Part shown: in pieces, positions 58,683 through 64,000 of the stretch | Position numbering within the stretch: the stretch's first letter is position 1 | How the letters are laid out: the number at the start of each line of letters is the position of its first letter | Assembly (NCBI GenBank): GCA_964389025.1 | Contig: CAYMCQ010000014.1 | Coordinates: 1-64,000, forward strand | Direction: 5' to 3' | From: CAYMCQ01 sp964389025 | Lineage (GTDB): Bacteria > Verrucomicrobiota > Verrucomicrobiia > Limisphaerales > CAYMCQ01 | DNA length: 64,000 nucleotides | The notes under the pieces: model-generated | What the model was told of the DNA's origin: nothing | Databases searched by the model: none | The model's input: only the letters and a program-made list of their open reading frames with translations | Translations under genes and position numbers: made by a program

Positions 58683-59597
58683 TCACGCCGGCGACAACGC
58701 CGCCTGCTTCGCGCGTTCAACCAGAAAGTCCGCGAGAATTTTTTCGTAGCTTTGGTCGGTCGTCACCTGCCGGTAATCCATGTTGAACTCGTGACAACTG
58801 GCGCGGAGGCCGTCGAGAAAGACGCGGAGTTGACGGAGGTATTGTTCGCGGATCATCGCAGGTTCGGTGACGAGGCCAAAGGAACTTTCCAAATCCACGA
58901 AGCGCGTCGGACGGTCGAATTGAAAATCCAGTTCCATGCGGTCAAGCAGATGGAAAATCGCAAGATCGTGCTTTTGAAAGCGTAGATGCTGAAAGCAGCT
59001 CGCCAGTTCCTCAGTCTCGCAAAAGAAATCCGAGAAGACAATGATGAGCGCGCGTTGACGGACTTTTTCGGCAAGCTCGTGCAGCGCCGGAATCAATGCG
59101 GTCGTGCCGCGCGGCTCGGTTTTGTCGAGCGTTTCCAAAATGGTTTGCAGATGAGTGGGATTTCGTCGCGGCGGAATCTCGAACACGGTTTTTTTGCCGA
59201 CGCAAACCAGCCCGGCGGCGTCGCCTTGATGGACGGTGAGATACGCGAGCGTGGCGATGAGGCGGCGCGCGAGATCGAGTTTGCTGCCGTTTGCGCCGGT
59301 CAGTCCCATCGAGCCGCTGCAATCGAGCACGAGGTAGCAACGCAGGTTCGTCTCGGCCTCGAACTCCTTCATGTAAAAGCGGTCGGTGCGCGCGAACACG
59401 CGCCAGTCGAGACGGCGGATGTCGTCGCCGGGCGTGTAGTTGCGATACTCGGCGAACTCGACGCTCGAACCGCGATGCGGACTTTTGTGCTGGCCGGAGA
59501 TGTTGCCCTGCATCGGAAACCGCGCGAGCAGCGGCTGCGCCATCAGCCGTGCGACGACCTTCGGGTCGAGGAATTTGCTGGAAAAATTTTCTGCCAT
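58683..59597 (-). CDS. DUF58-domain protein
   Basis: 304 residues from ATG 59597. DUF58 hallmarks: GQHKSPHRGSSVEFAEYRNYTPGDDIRRLDWRVFARTDRFY, then a vWA-like part with VLDCSGSMGLTGANGSKLD and IIVFSDFF. It normally follows a MoxR AAA+ ATPase and precedes BatA/vWA genes. Here the BatA and vWA genes are 1.5 kb downstream beyond a TA pair, and no MoxR gene is present upstream, so the operon seems broken up. Confidence 0.92.
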   Translation of the reverse strand: MAENFSSKFLDPKVVARLMAQPLLARFPMQGNISGQHKSPHRGSSVEFAEYRNYTPGDDIRRLDWRVFARTDRFYMKEFEAETNLRCYLVLDCSGSMGLTGANGSKLDLARRLIATLAYLTVHQGDAAGLVCVGKKTVFEIPPRRNPTHLQTILETLDKTEPRGTTALIPALHELAEKVRQRALIIVFSDFFCETEELASCFQHLRFQKHDLAIFHLLDRMELDFQFDRPTRFVDLESSFGLVTEPAMIREQYLRQLRVFLDGLRASCHEFNMDYRQVTTDQSYEKILADFLVERAKQAALSPA

Positions 59598-59686
59598 GAC
59601 AACGAAAAATTCTAAATGCAAAGACGCAAAGGCGCGAAGAAATTATTTTGAATGCAGCCTGGAAACGGCGTCTCGCAAAGAGTCAA

Positions 59687-60823
59687 TCAAGGCTTTTGCA
59701 GAAGCGCTTCAAAGAAGTGAGTCTGAACCCTTGCCTCGCGCTCGACCAGCATCCGCCACTCTGAAAACGGATAATCCTCCCGGCGAATAATGACATTCTC
59801 GACGGGAATCCGTGACACTTTCCATTCCTTGATATAGCAGCACCCGTCGCGGCGCGTCAGACGGCGTATCTGGGAAAAGTAGTATCGGATTTGCTCGATT
59901 CTCATCTCGTGGAGCGAGGAAATGTTAATGAAGAGATCGAAAATTTCATCCGGCAACATTTCGATCTGCGAAGGCAAAAGGAATACGAGGTCCGCCGACT
60001 CAAATTCCTCCTTGATCTCGGAGTAAGATTTGAAAGGCCGCCACGTGAAGACATTTCGATTGGGATACACCTTGGAAAGATATTGCTGCGAAACGTATAA
60101 GGCCGGAGGAATATCAATGATCGTGTAACGGATGCCCGGGCGAAGCGTGAGCAGCACGTGTGCGGTCCGTCCGTAGCCGGCTCCGAGTTCACAGACTCGA
60201 TTCAGGCGGAACGTTTTCGGCAGACCTTCAAGAATGAACTGCGCTTCCAAAGAAGAATTGGCAAGGTCTTGCGAAATGAGCCGGCCGTTTCTATGGATTC
60301 GGGGAGGATTCCCGATGGCGGGTTCGGAAAGTTTTGTGATGTCCGGATTGTTCCGTGCCGCATAATCCCAGATCATGTTTGAAAGAAAAGTATATGCCAG
60401 CGATTCGAATAGCGGGATATGCCTGTGTTTGATGGGGAAAAATGTGCGGAAGATATTTGCGACAGTGGCGGAGAGGGGCAGATTTGAAACAAGAAAACGA
60501 ATCTGCGCGTCCCACGGCCAAATTTTAGTCCAGGTAAAATAATGCTTGGCCACTGTCCTTTTGAAGTTTTCAAAACCCGTGGCGAGAAGTTGCCCGCGAT
60601 CGCTCTTATTCAATTCAATCCAATACTTGGACGGCTGCACTTCAGGCCGGCCACGCTCCAAGTCGGCGAACATCGCTTCAATCGCTTGCTTTACTCGCAA
60701 CATCTCGTTCGAAGGCGAATTGACATCGGAAGGCAATTTCTGATTCATGAATTTTTGAATCATGCGTATCAAAGCGCCTGCGTGCAAGAAATCTCCCGCG
60801 TGGCCAAAGAGAAATAAATTCAA
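59687..60823 (-). CDS. Putative sugar O-methyltransferase
   Basis: 378 residues. The SAM-binding motif is RVCELGAGYGRTAHVLL, followed by YTIIDIPPALYVSQQYLS (acidic loop) and DLFINISSLHEMR; this is the pattern of the putative sugar O-methyltransferase family found in polysaccharide loci. No glycosyltransferases are nearby. The gene is more AT-rich than average. It overlaps the MazF-like gene end by 4 bp. The start could be as far in as ATG 60763. Confidence 0.78.
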   Translation of the reverse strand: MNLFLFGHAGDFLHAGALIRMIQKFMNQKLPSDVNSPSNEMLRVKQAIEAMFADLERGRPEVQPSKYWIELNKSDRGQLLATGFENFKRTVAKHYFTWTKIWPWDAQIRFLVSNLPLSATVANIFRTFFPIKHRHIPLFESLAYTFLSNMIWDYAARNNPDITKLSEPAIGNPPRIHRNGRLISQDLANSSLEAQFILEGLPKTFRLNRVCELGAGYGRTAHVLLTLRPGIRYTIIDIPPALYVSQQYLSKVYPNRNVFTWRPFKSYSEIKEEFESADLVFLLPSQIEMLPDEIFDLFINISSLHEMRIEQIRYYFSQIRRLTRRDGCCYIKEWKVSRIPVENVIIRREDYPFSEWRMLVEREARVQTHFFEALLQKP

Positions 60824-61137
60824 ATTCCCAATCGTTCCGCAAGCCGGTCGAGAACCAAATCCATTTCAGCGGAAGTGAGTTCGCCCATTTTGCGTTCCAG
60901 TTTCACGGAAGCGACTGTAGCGACTCGTTGCACATCGAACGCGCCTTCATCGTCGAGAAATGCTTTTTCGATTTGAACTTCCCAGCGATTGCCGCGCAGC
61001 GATGTCGTGTGTGCGACGACCGTAAACACGTCAAGTTCGTTGAGCTTGGGTTGCGAAGTGAGAATGAGACAGGGCCGGACTTTGGCAGCCATACCGAGGT
61101 CAACCCACCAGACTTCACCGGGTTTTGCGGCGGGCAT
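60820..61137 (-). CDS. MazF/PemK-type toxin
   Basis: 105 residues from ATG 61137. PGEVWWVDLGMAAKVRPCLILTSQ is the standard MazF opening; VATVASVKLERKMGELT is the second conserved block. An mRNA-cleaving endonuclease. It overlaps the antitoxin by 23 bp. Confidence 0.9.
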   Translation of the reverse strand: MPAAKPGEVWWVDLGMAAKVRPCLILTSQPKLNELDVFTVVAHTTSLRGNRWEVQIEKAFLDDEGAFDVQRVATVASVKLERKMGELTSAEMDLVLDRLAERLGI

Positions 61138-61300
61138 TGGCGGCTTCCTCTTTGTCCATCTGTTGGAATATCGCGTCGGCGGATTCGTGGAGGAACTGCA
61201 CCTCGTCGCGCTCGTCGAGTTCGCGCAGGCGACGGCGGACAGCCGCAAGCTCGTCAGCCGAGAGCTTGGGCAGTTCTGCGATGATTTGTGCGGCGCTCAC
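61115..61300 (-). CDS. Antitoxin of the MazF-type pair
   Basis: 61 residues: SAAQIIAELPKLSADELAAVRRRLRELDE, a helical dimerisation part seen in antitoxins of this type, then an acidic tail. It overlaps the toxin gene by 23 bp, which supports the pairing. Confidence 0.82.
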   Translation of the reverse strand: MSAAQIIAELPKLSADELAAVRRRLRELDERDEVQFLHESADAIFQQMDKEEAANARRKTR

Positions 61301-61329
61301 GGTGAGAAATTAACGCCGTGCGGCTCTGC

Positions 61330-61458
61330 TGGCAAGCGGCGGATTCGGCGGGAATTGTGGATCACATTTCGTTTGTCGTGATGCGGCGACTGGGAATTTC
61401 AAAAGCATTCACCAACGACAGGCATTTCAAGGCCGCTGGTTTCGAGACGATGTTTTGA
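61330..61458 (+). pseudogene. C-terminal remnant of a PIN-domain toxin
   Basis: The frame from 61330 to the TGA at 61456-61458 reads WQAADSAGIVDHISFVVMR, then LGISKAFTNDRHF and AGFETMF. This is the last part of a PIN protein (D..SFVVM, then T.D.HF). The first two thirds, with the first catalytic Asp, are absent and there is no start. Confidence 0.75.
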
Positions 61459-61480
61459 GAGGCGCGGCGCGCACTAACTT

Positions 61481-62164
61481 TCAATCGCCGTCAGAGTCAA
61501 CGTAAGCTCGCGCCCAGAAAAATTTGTTATTCGTTTTGGTAAGCAGGATGTCCGTCGGCGTCCCATTTTGTCCCTCCGCGCCGAGAACAAATTTTTCTGA
61601 AATCCAATTACTGTTTGCCAAGGAAGTCTTGCTCAAAATTTCATACGTCACGTCCGCTTCGGAGTTGGTCAAGATGTCGAAGGCATTCAAATAAACGACG
61701 GTGTTGTCTCCGATGAGTTCGCCGATGCTTTTCCTGACCTCGCCGAGAAGGAGGCTTTGTCCGCTCGCGGCATCGTGCAGCGCCAGGAACGTGGCCCGAC
61801 AGGCCAGTTTGCGCCCGTCCGCAGTGATGATGCTGAGGGGCGCTTCGGTGATCTCCGCCGGGAAGAAAACCTTTTGCAATCCGTAATCGGCCACCGCGCC
61901 GTCCTCCAGCAACCGGATTTCCTGCCGCACAATGCTGGACGCGCCAACTCCGAGGTCTGTCCCGGCAACACTGTTGGATTTGGAGAGGCTGGGTTGCTCA
62001 ACGATGGCTTCCACCTTTGGTGCGGTAGTGGCCAGTTTGACTGTTGCCCAAATGCCGCCTGAAGGAAGGTTGGTGGATGTCGCCGTGGACGATGAAGTTG
62101 TAAGCTCTGCCTGAGCACTGAGCGCCACGCCCAGCCCAACGAGAAGCCCGACAATAGTTTTCAT
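61481..62164 (-). CDS. Secreted protein of unknown function, possibly truncated
   Basis: 227 residues from ATG 62164 with a signal peptide (MKTIVGLLVGLGVALSAQA). The middle (VRQEIRLLEDGAVADYGLQKVFFPAEITEAPLSII) is not recognised. The end, YEILSKTSLANSNW ... FFWARAYVDSDGD, is the repeat style common before longer DTDGDG tails in Verrucomicrobial surface proteins. Here it stops at DSDGD, 22 bp from the PIN remnant, so the 3' part may be lost. Confidence 0.65.
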   Translation of the reverse strand: MKTIVGLLVGLGVALSAQAELTTSSSTATSTNLPSGGIWATVKLATTAPKVEAIVEQPSLSKSNSVAGTDLGVGASSIVRQEIRLLEDGAVADYGLQKVFFPAEITEAPLSIITADGRKLACRATFLALHDAASGQSLLLGEVRKSIGELIGDNTVVYLNAFDILTNSEADVTYEILSKTSLANSNWISEKFVLGAEGQNGTPTDILLTKTNNKFFWARAYVDSDGD

Positions 62165-62284
62165 AGTTTTCCTTTCCGTCTGAAGCGGATTTCCCACTTG
62201 TTTAAGAATACAGAACCGAAAACACAGGAACGAAGAAGGCGAGCGCGATTCACGCATTAAAAGCCAAATGATGCAAGAAAAAAT

Positions 62285-62300
62285 ACCGTCTCAAGACGGT
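62285..62300. promoter_or_regulatory. Palindromic operator candidate of the XRE gene
   Basis: ACCGTCT (62285-62291) and AGACGGT (62294-62300) around CA make a perfect 16-bp palindrome 37 bp before the XRE start. Such regulators often bind sites like this upstream of their own gene. Confidence 0.45.
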
Positions 62301-62336
62301 GGATAGATTTTCCAGTTCTTGCTTGCGTTGCGCCAC

Positions 62337-62558
62337 GTGGCCGCAGAACCAAATCACCGCAAAATTTTAGGCGAAGCAATTCGCATCCACCGCAACAAGG
62401 CAAATCTCAGCCAAGAGGAATTGGCGGAGAAAGCTGATCTACACCACAACTACATCGGAGAAGTGGAACGCGGGGAAAAGCCTGCCACGATTGATACAAT
62501 GGTCAAGATTGCCAGAGCCTTGAAAGTTCGCCTGCGAGATTTGGTTGAAGATATTTAA
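62337..62558 (+). CDS. XRE-family helix-turn-helix regulator
   Basis: 73 residues from GTG 62337 (TTG at 62319 would add six). The HTH_3 domain fills the protein: LGEAIRIHRNKANLSQEELAEKADLHHNYIGEVERGEKPATIDTMVKIARALKVRLRDLVE. It is a DNA-binding repressor-type protein without a further domain. No toxin partner is seen directly beside it. Confidence 0.88.
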   Translation: MAAEPNHRKILGEAIRIHRNKANLSQEELAEKADLHHNYIGEVERGEKPATIDTMVKIARALKVRLRDLVEDI

Positions 62559-62651
62559 GCGGGAAAATGCGACCAAATCTCGAAAGTCAAACTGCATGAC
62601 TATTGACGTCTTGCCGCTGCGTCAAAAACGGTGTATTGCCAGTCGGTCGCG

Positions 62652-64000
62652 ATGAGAAATTTTCAAGCCTTTGCTCACTTTTCCATTCTGTTGCCCGCGT
62701 TTCTGGTTTCCGGCTGCTCGAAGGAAATTCCGGTGCCGCAGTCAAAATCTCCCTTGCCGCAGCCGCCGCTGGTTTCGACAGCCGAGCCGGGGCGTCATGG
62801 CGGACGATTGATGCTCTCCACCATCGGGACGCCCGGCACATTCAACCCACTGCTCGCAATTGATCCCGCATCGGTCGAAGTGAGCCAGTTGCTTTTCAGC
62901 TCGCTGGCGCGGATGGATTTTGCGGCGCAGGAAATCCGCCCCGCGCTGGCTGAATCGTGGAGCGTCGCGCCCGACCAGAAAACATGGACGTTCAAATTGC
63001 GTCGCGGTCTCCGCTGGAGCGACGGCGCGCCGCTGACTGCAGACGACGTTTTGTTCACATGGAACGACGTCATTTACAACCCCGAGATTCAGACGCCCGT
63101 TGCCGAGATTTTCCAGCTCACCACGGCAAAACTTTCCATCACAAAAACGGGTGAAGATTCCATTCAAGTCGTCGTGCCGGAGGTCTTTGCGCCGTTCGCG
63201 GAATTTTTTGGGACCATTCCCATTTTGCCGAGGCATTCGATGGCACAAGTCGCGCGTGAGAAACAATTCAATGCAGCGCTGGCGAAAATCGTCTCGTCCG
63301 GGCCGTATCGGGTCAAGCAGATGAACCGGAACGCGACCGTCCTCGAACGAAATCCCGAGTATTGGGTTGTCAACTCCAGGAACCAGCGGCTGCCCTGTTT
63401 CGATGAAATTGTTTTCATCGCAGCCAGCGGGTCTGCGGAGCAATCCGGGCTTTTTTTGAGCGGCGAGACGATGATTCACGAGCGCGTGCGGCCTGATGAA
63501 TTCGACCGCTTCCAAAAAGCCGCGAAGAAAACCGGCTTCCGGCTGTTCGATCTTGGCACGGGAACCGAGAAGGACTTCATCTGTTTCAATCAAAATACGA
63601 ACACCGACGCGCCGGGCGGAAAAAATCTTGTCGCGCCGGCGAAACTGCAATGGTTTCGGAATGCGAAATTTCGGCAGGCGATTTCCTGCGCGATTGACCG
63701 CGAGCGTCTTGCGCGGGAAATTTATTCCGGCCGCGCAGTGCCGGCCTACGATTTCATTTCGCGAGAAAACACTAAATGGTGCAACACAAACACTGTTCGT
63801 TTCGCTTTCGACTTGAGCAAGGCCCGCGCGTTGCTGGCTGAGATTGGAATTCAGGACCGGAACAAGGACGGGATTTTGGAAGACGGAGATGGAAACCAAA
63901 TCGAATTTGCGCTCGTCACGAACAGCGAGAATTCCGGCCGCATGAAAACCGCGATGATGTTGGGCGAGATGTTTGGCAGGCTGGGAATCAAGATGACTTT
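62652..64000 (+). CDS. Peptide ABC-transporter substrate-binding lipoprotein (SBP_bac_5), 5' part
   Basis: From ATG 62652 the frame is open to the window end (449 codons). A lipoprotein signal ends PAFLVSGC. Family features: GTPGTFNPLLAIDPAS, ALAESWSVAPDQKTWTFKLRRGLRWSDGAPLTADDVLFTW (the signature block), SGPYRVKQ and LERNPEYW, with FRQAISCAIDRERLAREIYSGRA. It captures oligopeptides or similar ligands for an ABC importer, whose other genes may follow. The 3' end is outside the window. Confidence 0.92.
   Translation, partial: MRNFQAFAHFSILLPAFLVSGCSKEIPVPQSKSPLPQPPLVSTAEPGRHGGRLMLSTIGTPGTFNPLLAIDPASVEVSQLLFSSLARMDFAAQEIRPALAESWSVAPDQKTWTFKLRRGLRWSDGAPLTADDVLFTWNDVIYNPEIQTPVAEIFQLTTAKLSITKTGEDSIQVVVPEVFAPFAEFFGTIPILPRHSMAQVAREKQFNAALAKIVSSGPYRVKQMNRNATVLERNPEYWVVNSRNQRLPCFDEIVFIAASGSAEQSGLFLSGETMIHERVRPDEFDRFQKAAKKTGFRLFDLGTGTEKDFICFNQNTNTDAPGGKNLVAPAKLQWFRNAKFRQAISCAIDRERLAREIYSGRAVPAYDFISRENTKWCNTNTVRFAFDLSKARALLAEIGIQDRNKDGILEDGDGNQIEFALVTNSENSGRMKTAMMLGEMFGRLGIKMT

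Overview
The window reads as chromosomal DNA of a free-living Verrucomicrobiota bacterium, most like the Pedosphaera/Limisphaerales soil lineages. This rests on gene style: a PEP-CTERM protein, a giant Cys-rich tandem-Ig protein, an FG-GAP/cadherin-like protein, a TMTC-type TPR membrane protein, Tat-exported Gfo/Idh/MocA oxidoreductases beside a sulfatase, PIG-L and ceramidase-like genes, a GH127 enzyme, RNase Y, and many toxin-antitoxin pairs and palindromic repeats. No rRNA, tRNA or CRISPR array was seen.

Layout. 1-1.6 kb: 5' part of thrS (minus) behind a leader that looks like a Thr-codon attenuator. 1.6-13.4 kb: secreted phosphodiesterase, DHH phosphoesterase and four surface or secreted proteins. 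13.5-19.0 kb: 5-formyl-THF cyclo-ligase/rny pair, a coiled-coil membrane protein with a small lipoprotein, pheA, and a secreted esterase. 19.0-20.9 kb: a scar where an IS5-type fragment joins two truncated genes. 20.9-29.0 kb: a minus-strand operon running padR, tolC-like, adaptor, CzcA/CusA pump, SRPBCC, membrane protein, MFS and a broken FtsX-type permease, mostly with 4-bp ATGA overlaps. 29.0-29.9 kb: a gene graveyard (ArsR/secreted-protein chimera, permease start, thiC tail).

29.9-46.9 kb is a catabolic region: GH127, acyltransferase-like membrane protein with sulfatase, a TA pair, a sulfatase stub, Gfo/Idh/MocA, PIG-L deacetylase, ceramidase-like hydrolase, then a tight operon (sugar-binding lipoprotein, permease, nucleoside hydrolase, ribokinase, haloalkane-dehalogenase-like enzyme) that suggests uptake of nucleoside or ribose, hydrolysis, and phosphorylation of ribose. 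No ABC ATPase is present there. 47-49 kb: a TA pair, an 870-bp repeat field with a dead serine protease, then trpA. 49-52.3 kb: oxidoreductase, cupin and metallophosphatase. 52.5 kb: a MITE-like element. 52.8-59.6 kb: a DUF58/BatA/vWA operon split by a vapBC pair and an unknown gene. 59.7-64 kb: methyltransferase, mazEF-like pair, a PIN remnant, a secreted protein, an XRE regulator and a peptide-binding lipoprotein running off the end.

The strongest unusual themes are (1) the thrS leader with five consecutive Thr codons and a terminator; (2) families of small palindromic elements that sit in frame inside protein genes (CzcA pump, vWA protein, BatA protein, nucleoside hydrolase) as well as between genes; (3) 7-bp and 8-bp phase-periodic arrays at gene edges and inside one gene; and (4) an extra in-frame segment of about 75 residues in the ThrRS catalytic domain.
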